Assembly (NCBI GenBank): GCA_025093555.1
Contig: JAIWNF010000155.1
Coordinates: 1 to 22,694 of the forward strand
Direction of reading: 5' to 3'
Origin: Circinella umbellata
Taxonomy: Eukaryota > Mucoromycota > Mucoromycetes > Mucorales > Lichtheimiaceae
Length of the DNA: 22,694 bases
This document shows, piece by piece, positions 1-9,991 of the stretch; position 1 is the stretch's first letter, and each line of letters starts with the position of its first letter. The translations under genes were made by a program, and so were the position numbers. The notes beneath the pieces are model-generated. The model was given only the letters and a program-made list of their open reading frames with translations. It was not told the origin of the DNA and did no database searches.

Positions 1-819
1 TACTGGTAGATGTGATAACGGAATGGTTCAAAATAGCAAGTACGTGGTGCTTCAATGTGTATGAATATGTATAATAAAAATCCACTTACCATAAAAGAAT
101 GGCCCTCGAACCAAACTAATGATACTGAACTGAAGAAATTGTTTATTTATACACTTGAATAAAGTATTATGAGAATAAACAAGTTATTTTACAGTAGCAA
201 AAAAAATATATGTATAGAAGACGAGAGAATACTACTGGGGTATAGCTTATTACGTATTGGTGTGAATATAATGCACATACACAAGAAAAAATCACCCCAG
301 TGGCAAAAGACCGTGGGTGCGCGATAATCCGATATTAAACAACCGTGGGGATAACCAACAAGTGGTTTTATAATTCTAAACCAAGCAAAAAAAAACCTAC
401 TATATTATACTTAATATAGTTAACTCTACCACAGTAATAAACATTATTATAACAGAAACTTTATTGTATAACACAATAAGATTAATAACTCGCTCTCCAT
501 TTAGTACTAACTAAAATCGAGATTCTGCTTGTTCAGTAATAATATCGCTTCTGTTGTACAATCATGCAACAGACAATCATTTTGTCCCCTCCCCCATCTT
601 TTCCTTTTCTCTTCCCCCTTATTATAACTCTACAATAGCTATCAAACTGATGCCAAGTGTATCAAGAATCTGTTCAAATTTGTGTTTGTCATTAGCATAT
701 TAAGTGTGTTTGGGATCATAAAATAAAGAAATATGTAAGCTCTACCTTTCTTTCCTTGATCTCTGATTTATCAATTTAATATATCAATAGCTGTATAAAG
801 GTAAAAGCAGATACTAGTA
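1..819. other. AT-rich intergenic stretch, no gene seen
   Basis: All frames are closed by stops at short intervals and I see no splice-linked reading frames that I can defend. Poly-T and poly-A runs are common. A short minus-strand open stretch around 620-720 reads like protein but is interrupted and was not called. No tRNA A/B-box pair was recognised. Confidence 0.6.
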
Positions 820-1333
820 GCGCGAACCAAAGATACACAGGAGCTTGGAAGTGAACCACATACCGGCTTGGATATGTTGATGCACTGTCAAAGTCAAAGT
901 GAGTTCGAACGTATATGGGACAATTTTTCTGTAAAATAGGGGAATCATAAAGGTTGTGTCGAGTTTTTTTGCTTATATGTTAACACGTTGATATATGGTG
1001 TCAATTATTATGTGTATCTAACACAATAACGTATGTAGTTTACTTCATTTCATACAAATAATTTCGTAAAAAGCTGGCATAATTAATTAAAAACGTTTTA
1101 TTTTGGACGCACGAAACCATGTCATGTTGATCACATCATTTATACATTAGTCAATCTTGTTGAACGGGACTATCGTCATAAAGCTTTACAAGTCAAACTT
1201 GGATTTAAGCCAGCACGGTTATTTGCAAAAGAAAAATAGAAAAAAAGCAAACCAGATTCCTTTTGATGTTGCTAGTAGTATGATAGCTTTTGAAAATGGT
1301 GAAGTTATTGAAGCATATTTATTTATAACTTAA
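820..1333 (+). pseudogene. Degenerate Mutator-like (MULE) transposase relic
   Basis: Seen: three protein-like stretches on the plus strand. The first (about 820-936) ends SEFERIWDNFSVK before a TAG. The second, in the same frame (about 1054-1239), contains FVKSWHN, a TAA at 1084-1086, then FYFGRTK and VDHIIYTLVNLVERDYR. The third (1235-1333) lies in another frame and contains IPFDVASSMIAFENGEVIEA before TAA. Known: MULE transposases carry an (E)F..xW..F segment, then FV.AW.N..(H/Y)FG and a following V(E/D)..H..L segment late in the catalytic region; the spacing here fits that order. Inference: a decayed C-terminal part of a MULE transposase with internal stops and at least one frameshift. No intact N-terminal part or terminal inverted repeats were found. 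It could instead be another lineage-specific repeated gene. I rate family assignment at about even odds; the pseudogene state is more certain. Confidence 0.45.
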
Positions 1334-2459
1334 TTGATAAAAATGATTATATAAAGATATACTGTAAATCCTTAGAAAACAATAACCCATAACCTAATTA
1401 CTTTAGGTAGATATATATATATATATGGGCGCCAGTTTCAATAGCACTGATGCTTCGATCGAGTTTAAGTGTTCTTTAAAAAATCTTCGTTCATTCGTGT
1501 ACGTTATATTCCTTTTTGGACGATTTATTCATGACAATATCTAGTCATTCCGCAACTAGTGCCAGTTTTTGAAAGTGATTTCTGCAATGAAAATCTATAA
1601 GAAGAAGAGCAGATTCGGCGATTTACTGTGTATGTATATTGATATTACTATCTGCACCCCATTGATAGAATGTTAATGGTTGGTTCGATCAATATATTTT
1701 TCTATTTGTGTACTTCTCATATACAATCACTGGTATCCAAAAATAACCACACGAGTTGCTTTTAGTAATTGAAAATAAATTAGATTGATATCAACCTCTT
1801 CTTTTAATTAAAAAAAACGCCAAACATCCGCTTTCTCTTTAATACTCCCCATCATCTCATTTTTCTCTCTTGTCTCTTTTTTTTTACTCTACGTAAGAAT
1901 AAAAGGATAACTTTGTTAGTTTCATTTTACTAAGCAACAGTAAACAAAAAAAAATCATTTTTATTCTCTTTTTAAAAAAAGACCAGTTCATCAATTACAT
2001 TCAGATTTCCAGCCGCTAGTAAAAAATATTAAAGCGTAACTCTATATATATGCATATTATGTAATAACAGTATTGTTATATATACATGGTAAAGTCTCTC
2101 TCTCTCCTTTTCTAATGAACCCCTGTTCTAAAAAAATATTGCAATTGTGAGAATATATAACTATTATCCACGACGTGAGTTATTTCGTTCAAATATAAAA
2201 CCTTATAAGTTCACTAACAAACTTTTTTTGTCGGGTTCAGGTTGTACGATAATAACTCCATTGTTTTTTCTGCTGAGAAAAAAAAAAGTGATAACTCGGT
2301 AGTTGGCGCCGGAATCACAGATTTGTGTAACTTGCACATCAAATACTATTTTTTTTACTAGGTATCCAAATAACATTTGTTAACCCCGGGTTTGTAGCTT
2401 AAAACAAATCTCTAACATACCTCCCTCTTTATTTTCTTATTATACTTTTTTCTATTAGT
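1334..2459. other. AT-rich intergenic stretch with simple repeats
   Basis: No gene is supported. The stretch has short AT dinucleotide tracts (for example near 1410-1426 and 2042-2052), poly-A/T runs and pyrimidine-rich segments. The last 40 bases (about 2420-2458) are a pyrimidine-rich run ending in CTATTAG, which looks like an intron acceptor feeding the ATPase pseudogene exon that follows. No upstream partner exon was recognised. Confidence 0.5.
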
Positions 2460-3329
2460 TGGTAAGAATTCGCTGCTGAACAGACTTTGGCAGCATTAAA
2501 AAATTTATCATCCCCTGAAGCAGTTGTTTTACGTGATGGACGTGAACAAACCATTCCAAGTCGTGATATTGTTCCAGGTGACATCTTATTGATTTAAGAA
2601 GGTGACTCTATTGCTGCTGATGCTCGTTTACAGGTTTTTTCCAAATTATTTGCGCTGAACTAAATTAATTTTGCGCTATGAAAAAGATTATTTTGCGTTG
2701 TCTGGGAAATAAATTTGCATTGGTAATTTTGCGCCAATGATTTTGCGTTCCTGTTTTTGCGTCAAAATATTTACTTCCTTGGTGCTTATAACTTTATTTT
2801 AATTGTTATTTCTAAAATAGCCCATATGGAGTTCATTTATGATTATTTTTAATGAAATATTGTTTAATATACTCTATGGTGAGGCAATAAAAAATATTAA
2901 GTGCTTGGACATACATACTTCGGTGCAAAAAATTCGGTGAAAAATCATTGGCGCAAAATTACTAACGCAAATTTATTCCCCAGACAACGCAAAATAATTT
3001 TTTTCATAGCGCAAAATTAATTTAGTTCAGCGCAAATAATTTGGAAAAACCCTGTAATTTATGTTTCTAATTTGGAAACAGATGAAGCCTTATTAACAGG
3101 GGAATCTTTACCAGTACAAAAACAATCGATTGTCTTGGAAAAAGAAGGTCCGACTTTATTTATTATATTATTTTATACGTTACACGTCAAAAAAAACATT
3201 TTGTGTAATAGCTGACTCTTTTATTTTATTTTTATTTTCACAGATGAACCATTAGGTGATCGTATCAATATGTTATATAGTTCTACTATTACTGCCAAAG
3301 GTCGTGGTAAATCTGTTGTCACTGCTACT
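2460..3329 (+). pseudogene. Fragment of an ENA/ACU-type (P-type IID) cation ATPase
   Basis: Seen: joining the coding parts gives the actuator (A) domain of a P-type ATPase, with motifs EFAAEQTLAALKNLSSPEA, IPSRDIVPGD, the catalytic-cycle TGES inside TDEALLTGESLPVQK, and DEPLGDRINMLYSS followed by TAKGRGK. Spacing and wording match fungal Na+/K+-exporting IID pumps (ENA/ACU) better than SERCA or Pma1. A canonical intron sits at 3148-3243 (GTCC...CACAG). Breaks: in-frame TAA codons at 2463-2465 and 2595-2597, a 424-bp MITE at 2631-3054, and loss of everything after TAKGRGKSVVTAT. The phosphorylation (DKTGT) and ATP-binding regions and all membrane segments are absent; only about 140 codons of a roughly 1000-residue protein remain. 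Removing the MITE plus one TA restores frame across the site, so the insertion hit an exon. Non-functional. Confidence 0.85.
2631..3054. mobile_element. MITE with ~115-bp terminal inverted repeats and TA target duplication
   Basis: Seen: 2631-2744 and 2940-3054 are near-perfect inverted repeats. The left end begins CAGGTTTTTTCCAAATTATT and the right end, reverse complemented, begins CAGGGTTTTTCCAAATTATT. Both are flanked by TA (2629-2630 and 3055-3056). The repeats carry several TTTTGCG(C/T) copies spaced about 10-25 bp apart, a possible set of subterminal transposase-binding sites. The inner ~195 bp has no coding capacity. Known: a TA duplication with CAG-type ends fits Tc1/mariner/pogo-class elements. 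Inference: a non-autonomous MITE, probably mobilised by a TA-targeting transposase. The few mismatches between arms (about 6-8 in 115) suggest moderate age. Confidence 0.85.
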
Positions 3330-3345
3330 CCCCTTTCAAAAAAAC

Positions 3346-3700
3346 TCAGCAATATAAAAACGTTACCATATCTACACCTTCAGCATGCATTTCTTCAGTA
3401 ACAGTATCATATTGTCCCTAATTTTTTTTTAAAAAAAAGAAATACTTCTTTCAATATACATACACACTCTCTCTCTCTTTTATTATTCTTTTTACAAATT
3501 ATAAAGAGGCTTTTTTTTTTTTTACATCTTCAGCAATATCTTCATCTTCGTCCATATTATAAATAGTAATAGTATTACTCATTCCATCGTCTAAAAATAA
3601 AGATATTATAAATAAAAATACTTGACTTTAAAAAAAGAAAAAAATAGAATAAATACCAAAATCTGTATCAGACGAAGAAGGTACACTTTCGTTATATCTA
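3346..3700 (-). pseudogene. C-terminal exons of an unidentified acidic protein, probably truncated
   Basis: Seen: three minus-strand exons with matching phases. About 3700-3657 reads YNESVPSSSDTDF; 3590-3526 reads DDGMSNTITIYNMDEDEDIA plus ED; 3417-3346 reads GQYDTVTEEMHAEGVDM, then VTFLYC and TGA. The introns 3656-3591 and 3525-3418 start with GT and end in AG. The encoded segment is acidic and Ser/Thr-rich. The tail runs into the point where the plus-strand ATPase fragment stops (3329), so its last residues may be junction sequence. Upstream (3710-4440) I find no convincing further exons. The SNTITIYNMDEDED stretch loosely recalls the acidic linker after the kinase domain of Ste20/Hippo-type kinases, but this is a weak resemblance and not a call. 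It is either a truncated gene or the 3' part of a gene whose other exons I could not recognise. Confidence 0.4.
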
Positions 3701-3709
3701 TAAGGTTTG

Positions 3710-3873
3710 GAAAAGATGCCAAAAAATATATAAGAAAGAAAGAACACGTAATTACGTACCATAAAATGACATCTTTTTTTTTTCTTTTCAAATGGAACCT
3801 CTTCTTCCCCATTTTCTTTTCTCATATATAATTGTTTGTAGTAGTAAGCTGAATAGTATAACCCCTTCCCGTT

Positions 3874-3916
<43 letters not shown>

Positions 3917-4440
3917 TTTTCCCGTCATTTTCTTATTTTCGTCACACTATTATTCAAATGAGAGTGTTTTCTTTTTCAAATTACCCGTTTGAAGGTACAC
4001 TTTCTGGTACACCCGTCATTTATAAGAGAAAAAAAAGATTGTTGAGGTTTATATAAAAATAAGTTGAAAGGAGGGGGGGTGGAGGAAGTAGAGAAAGGAG
4101 GAGGAGAAAAAAAAACTCACACTCTCTTTCTCTCTGAATTTTAATTTGAGTCTATACACACACGCAGACGCATGATTAAAAGATGAGTTAATTAAATACC
4201 AGCCAAGATTAGTTTAATATATATAATAAGTTTTTTATTTTTTATTTTTAGTGAATAAAAAGAACAAACTAGTAGTGGTAATGTATCTGTTATAATGTGA
4301 TAAAAAGAGATAGAAATAACTAAGTTTTATAGCATAAGAAAAAAAAAGGGGGGGGGGAGGGGAGACGTTGGAGTGGGGGGTGGGGATAAAAGAAAAATAG
4401 AATAGTAAAGATAAGGAAAGGAAAGGGTTTTAAAGGAATC
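3710..4440. other. Low-complexity intergenic region with microsatellites
   Basis: No gene is supported. It includes a (TC)n tract at about 3877-3913, purine-rich G runs near 4070-4120 and 4345-4385, and AT-rich spacers. The short open frames here translate simple repeats. It separates the relic zone on the left from the 3' end of the PP2A scaffold gene. Confidence 0.6.
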
Positions 4441-4481
4441 CAAATTTATTGAACTATTTTCATTATAAAAAAAAAAGAAGA

Positions 4482-7327
4482 TTAATAATCCGTTTTCATT
4501 AACAAAAAAGTTGTTGTTGTTGTTGTTTTCTCTTTACCTGAAAGAAGTGCTTTATTAGCAAACCATTTCACATCTACATCTGAATCATCACTCAACTTTT
4601 GTAAAGCAGGTGCAACTTGAGATTGAATTAATTCAATACTTGTTTGATCATTCTTTAAAATAGAGGCAAGTACTTCCAAGGATTTTGCTACATTGAAACG
4701 AACATTGGGAATTGTATCATCTTTTAATCTTAATACGGTAGGTAATACATTTTCTTTTACAATTTCTGTTGAAAGAGCATTGGCCATTGTCTATATTAAA
4801 TTTGTTTATTAGATCATCCATTCTATATCATCCATCATCATCATCAAAAGAGAATAACTTACAGTTAATGCAAAAAGAGTTGTCATACGATAAAGATAAT
4901 TTTCATTTTGAGCCATATCCATGACTTGAGGAATAATTGTATTCTTTGCCCAATCAGATCCAAAAATTTCAACTAATTGTCTCAAATTGGTGGTAGCAGC
5001 ATCACGAATAGAAAATACAGCATCACCTAACCAAGACATACAAAGATTTAAAAGTTTTTCATCAAAGAATCCAACACCTAATTGAGAAGCTAAAAGAGGT
5101 ATATATTCAATAATAGCAAGTCGTACACGCCATTGTTTATCTTCTGCTAATTCAACAATAGCGGGTAAAAGTGATTGAGAAAGTCTTTCCACACCAATGA
5201 CTAAAATAATTATAGAATAGAGAAAAGAGAGGGGGAGTTACTTGAGGTATTAGTACAAATAATTCTCATTGTTATTCTATCTATGGGGTTTTACCTTGAG
5301 TTACATTTTCCAATTTTGAAATAATATTTAATCTTACATCAGGGAAATCATCTTTTAAAAGTTGAAGGAAAAGAGGTAACAAATATTCAATAGTACTAAT
5401 AAAAATAAAAATCTATTATTATCATTTTCACATAAAGAAAAAGAGAGAAAGAAAGGAAATCACTTACAGATCTTTACCAAGAATAGGTGCTAATCCACTT
5501 ATATTTGTTGCTACAGCAGCACGTACATGTTGATTTGTATCAATGACAAGATCTTTTACACATGGAAGAAGTTTATCAAGTACAGTCAATTCATCAATAA
5601 GTTTACCAAATGCTAGAATAATAATAATAATAATAATAATATTAGTTATCATAGAAAATCTGGACCACCCTATATTATATATTATTATTTTTTTACCTGG
5701 TGCTTGAGCAATAGTAACTACTTTTACTTCTCCTTCACTATCTTTAATAAGATTAACGAATAAACTAACTAATTCATCTCGAGTAATAGCTTCTCCAAAT
5801 GAATCACAAAGCTTAATTTGATAAATTATTTCATTTAGTAAAACCAAAGAAATTCTCTCTTATCCCTTATCATTATAAAAAAATATTCACATATATTTAT
5901 ATATTTACCTCAGCAAAATTGGATGCAACCATATATCTTACTCTCCATGATTTATCTTGTGCCAATGATTTAAGAATAGGTAATAATGTAGTTTTATTTT
6001 CTTCTACTGAAAGTATACGAGATATTTGTAATAAATCTTCTACTGTCAATAATCTTACAGTGTCTTGATCATCATTGGTGAGCTTAATAAACAATGGCAT
6101 AATACTTGAATTAAGATCTTCTTTAGCCAATTGTTTTGCAAAATCCTTATTTAAAAATAAATATAATCATTTCTTTTAGTCTCTCTCTCTTTCTTTTTTA
6201 TTTTTAACAAAACAAGATATCTACTTACTCCCAATGATTTAGCAGCAGCTCTTCTCACCATAGGTGTATCATCTTGAATTAATTGAGAAAAAAGACTAAT
6301 AATAATAAAAATAAATGAATGAATACAACCATTGAAAAAAAAAAAGAGTTATTATTGCTGTTTTTTTACCTTCTAAGTTCAGCTTTTTGTTCATTAGTAC
6401 ATTTTGAATAAGAAGCAGCATAAAGGCCTGCAGCAGATATACGACTTGTAAACCATTCACCATTCGTTAATTGTTTTAAAAGTGGAACAAAGTAATTTTC
6501 AACTTGTGATGAACTTAAAACATGAGCTACTTTACAAAGAGATTCTACCGCCTTCAAAAACAAATAAAAGTGTTAAAAGTGTAAAGGAGAGAAAGAGAGA
6601 GAAAAAAAAAGAAAACAAACCTTATCTCTGACCAATACTTCTTCTACTGCTGCCAAATTTTCTAATGGATTTAAAAGATAATGCGCGTATTCAGGTCCAC
6701 CCACATATTCTGAAAATCCTGCCAATTCATTTGCTACTGCCAATAGAACTTCATCTTCATCATCAATAGAATCTATTCATATCAATTTAGTTAGTTGCAT
6801 TCTATACCATCCCATCACCCTATATATAAAAAGAAAACCTCTTTTTTTTTTTCGTTCCCTCGCCCACACCCTAAAAACAAAAAATACTCTCTTGAAAAAA
6901 AAAAAAAAAACTTACCATTCAGAAAAGGAATAAGTTCATCTCGGGTTCTTTGTGGACCTAAAGCCATAGCAATAGTTCCAAGATTTTGAATAGCATTGAG
7001 ACGATGTTGGACATCCTCATTTTTAAGTTCATCTACGAGTACTGCAATAGGGTATAGTTCTTGTTCTTCTGTCGTTCTATTCATTGTTGTTGTTGCTGTT
7101 GGTGTCATATTATTAGTATCCACTCGGTCATGAGTGATAGGACTACCAGGGGCAACAAGTCTTCCAGTTTCAGTTTGCTCTGGTGTATTATGGAGTATAG
7201 TTTGTCCATCTACTATGTCTGTTGTTTGTTGACTTGTCATTGTCGTTGTTGATCTCAATGATGATTCAAGTGATTCTGACGACGCGATTGGATGATTCCC
7301 ATTAGAAGTAGTTTGATCAATATCCAT
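4482..7327 (-). CDS. PP2A scaffold (A/PR65) subunit, HEAT-repeat protein
   Basis: Scaffold subunit of protein phosphatase 2A, which holds the catalytic C and regulatory B subunits in cytosol and nucleus (TPD3/PPP2R1A family). Ten exons: 7327-6916, 6772-6621, 6551-6370, 6295-6229, 6145-5909, 5811-5697, 5612-5468, 5395-5295, 5200-4863, 4790-4482. Joined they give 685 codons. HEAT repeats begin near residue 88 with [17 protein letters not shown] and run to the end. Diagnostic stretches are [49 protein letters not shown] and [11 protein letters not shown]. Human PR65 has 589 residues; the extra ~90 here are a Thr/Ser/Gln-rich N-terminal extension. The C-terminus (after [14 protein letters not shown]) ends in a Thr run; an alternative splice at TTTCAG|GTAAAG (about 4537) could give a shorter tail. 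A minus-strand AATAAA at 4450-4445 is a likely poly(A) signal. Family assignment is certain; exact termini are less so. Confidence 0.95.
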
Positions 7328-7620
7328 TATAAATTTTTCTTTTTTTTTTGGTATATATTAGGGTTGAATTGATATATACACGTACAGGAATAAAAAAGCA
7401 CACACACACGCACGCACGCAGAGAGAAAGAGAGAGAGGAGAGAGAGAGAGAAAGAGTATGATATAATAAAGAAAAAAGAAGGGGAAAAAAAAGTGAGAGC
7501 TAAAAAAAAAATAGTCAAAATCCTTTATAAATCCCGCTACAGTAATTAAAGGCTCTCTTTTCTTTTTTGGATATAAAGTTCAGCTTTTATTTTATGGGGG
7601 GGGTAAAATTATAGGTTTTA
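7328..7620. promoter_or_regulatory. Intergenic region: PCI gene 3' end and PP2A-A promoter
   Basis: This 293-bp gap separates two minus-strand genes. Just after the upstream gene's stop the minus strand carries AATAAA at about 7592-7587, a likely poly(A) signal. Nearer the PP2A start the minus strand is a CT-rich run with (GT)/(CT) dinucleotide tracts (7395-7460), as often seen in fungal promoters. No TATA box was defined. Confidence 0.4.
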
Positions 7621-9811
7621 TTATTGTTGAAAACTAAAAAACCCTTGTTGTTGTTGTTGTTGTCCTACTGTTGATGTTTCATTCACATTCGCCATACCAA
7701 AAGCGGGTTGTTGAAATCCTTGATTCTCAAAAGCTTGATCAAAGGCTAAATCGAAATTATCACCCATACCATTCATTTCGTCTTCTTGTTGTACTTGTTC
7801 TGTTGTTGTTGTTGTTAATAAATGATCTTCTGGTTCATCAATTAAATTTTGAACATCATTCGGTACCATAGGTTGATTTGTTTTTAAATGTTCTTCGACT
7901 ATTTCATCATTATATCGTTCATAATAAGGTTTAATTTGACTGATAGGTGGAAATGGATTTACTTTACTGAGAACCACTTGTTGTAATTGATGATGAAGAT
8001 AACCACGAAGATAACCCTATATAAAACAATCATGAATATATTTATATATACAAACTTTATTATTATCATTTTTTACCTGACTAATTAAAGAAACAAGAAT
8101 ATTTTCAGTATCATAAAAATCAAGATCATTTTGTTCTCCAGCAGCTAATAAACCATCAAAACAAATTTTAAATGACATGACACGATCTTCTTCACTTTGT
8201 CTACTTAGAATAAAACTGAATTTTATGTCCTGTTAGTTTGAAATACTAATTATTATTATCTCTATTAACTTACATTCTTCGAAGACAACTACGCCATAAT
8301 AATATAGGACATCGCGCTTTTAATAACAGATAAGACCAAGTAGAAGTAAAAAAATGATAATTTTGATCCATAATGATATTGAATTGTCTTATATCCCCTC
8401 TTTTAATCGCTTGTTTTAAATAGGCATATGGATTCTTAAAATTATATTTCTCTAATAATTCCATACTTGGTAATTTGCCCATGATTATTCGTGTTGGTAT
8501 TAAAAACTTGAGAATAAGTCTAAACAATGGGTTTTTGATGAGTTTTTCCCTCTATGATATTTTTATTTCTATTTCTTTTATATACCTTTTATTATGCCAA
8601 CTATGGGTTGGACAATGTTGAAAAGCAAATTGAAAATGATTTTCAGCCTAAAAGAAAAATATGGGTTTTCAATATATATATTTCAAATACTAATAAATAA
8701 TAAGAATAATAGTTCAAAGATTTACCACAATCAATTGTTGTTTATAAAAACTAAATCGACCTAAATAATAACGATGGGTGACTTGTTGTGAAATAGGAAA
8801 ATCAATTAATTCGACACCACCTGTTTTAAGATTATTAATAAATGTACTACAAAGGTTGGTAATATCCAACTAAAGAAAAATAAATATCATTAGCTTTCGT
8901 TAACCTGTTTTTTTAACGGGATAATATCGTCTTCTTTTACCTTTGTATAGATTTTGAATGCTAAATTAGTAATATGAATAATCCCAAGTCGTTTTGATTC
9001 TTGTAATGGTGATCTAAAGTAAAACATATTTAATAATTATTCTTCCCGTTCTCCCCTTTTCTTTTCTTTTTTACCTATCTGCAAGCATAATATTAAATAC
9101 TTTAGATAAAAGACGAGCAGCCCCATTCGCTTTCATTTTTTTAATTGCAAGATTTTCCATTTTATCAACCTATTCAGAAACAGAAAAAAATAATTAAATT
9201 ACTTTATGGACCTTACTTTTTTCTCCAAAGAAAAGACTTACATGAAATGCAAATACAACAAGTGTTGTTGAAAGATTTTTAATAAAAGGTAAAAGATAAT
9301 TCGAATCAGCACTACTAAATACGGGTATACTTGAACTAAAAAAAAATAGATATAATAGTGTTAAGTAGGGCAAGTGACATCAAACATCACACACACACAC
9401 ACACACTCTCTCTCTCTTTTATATAAATATATTTACTTGTAAAAAGCTTGAAAAAAGTCATAAACATGAGTTAATGAATAATTAATGGAATTATTGAGTA
9501 ACTTGATATAAGATATAACAAATTCGGATAAAGCATTCGAAATAGTTTCCAAATTATTTTCAATTAAATGTTCACATTGTATTTCTGACATCTATATTTT
9601 TTAGCCCATTCAAACGATTAATTTATTATATAGAATAACGCGTTGTCCAAAGAATGATAATAATTTGTAAACTTACAGTGGACATTTCACGTCGAAGGGC
9701 TATAACAATAGGACTTTGATCTTCAAAAGCAAATAATTCACAAAATTTTTCTCCATGGCGTGTATTATAAGCATGAATCACTTGTTCACAAAATTCTTGT
9801 AAAACAGGCAT
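7621..9811 (-). CDS. PCI-domain protein of the CSN12/PCID2 (Thp1-related) family
   Basis: Ten exons: 9811-9677, 9591-9437, 9335-9242, 9169-9075, 9013-8941, 8869-8726, 8647-8586, 8519-8274, 8215-8077, 8016-7621, giving 512 codons. The family includes human PCID2 and yeast Thp1 (TREX-2 mRNA-export complex) and Csn12. Seen: residues ~190-250 (KRLGIIHITNLAFKIYTK, YYLGRFSFYKQQLIV, CPTHSW) match the helical part. Then LILKFLIPTRIIMGKLPSME is the family signature before the PCI/winged-helix region, which closes with GYLRGYLHHQLQQVVLSKVN and PFPP. Human PCID2 (399 aa) ends just after that motif; here about 100 more residues follow, acidic then Gln/Phe-rich (DNFDLAFDQAFENQGF, GQQQQQQGFFSFQQ). Divergent from the NXT1-like gene with 180 bp between start codons, which fits a shared role in mRNA export. 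I cannot separate Csn12 from PCID2 orthology by eye. Confidence 0.9.
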
Positions 9812-9991
9812 TCTGTTTTAATGATATATAACTAAAAAGAGTGTAGTTATTTAAGAAAGAGGGGGGGGGTGCTCTTTTATATTACTGCAAAAAAAAAAAA
9901 AAAAAAAAAAAATGGATCCCCGCATAACAACAATCAATTTTGGGAAAACCACTCAAGCGTCTTTTATACACATAATTTTTATTTTTAAATA
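9812..9991. promoter_or_regulatory. Bidirectional promoter between PCI-family and NXT1-like genes
   Basis: The two divergent start codons (9811 minus, 9992 plus) are separated by 180 bp, which must hold both 5' UTRs and promoters. It contains a G9 run at 9861-9869 and an A24 tract at 9889-9912. A poly(dA:dT) tract of that length is the kind of element known to exclude nucleosomes at fungal promoters. No TATA box is clear in either direction. Confidence 0.6.

Noticed and set aside
620..720. Minus-strand protein-like stretch (KFEQILDTLGISLIAIVEL)
   Set aside because: Only about 20 residues before a stop, another stop upstream, and no partner exon or recognised family.
880..925. tRNA B-box-like GAGTTCGAAC
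   Set aside because: No matching A box, no foldable cloverleaf, and it lies inside the transposase-like reading frame.
3606..3992. Several open frames on both strands, 65-69 codons
   Set aside because: They mostly translate poly-A/T and (TC)n tracts. Only the short phase-consistent minus-strand exons in this area were kept.
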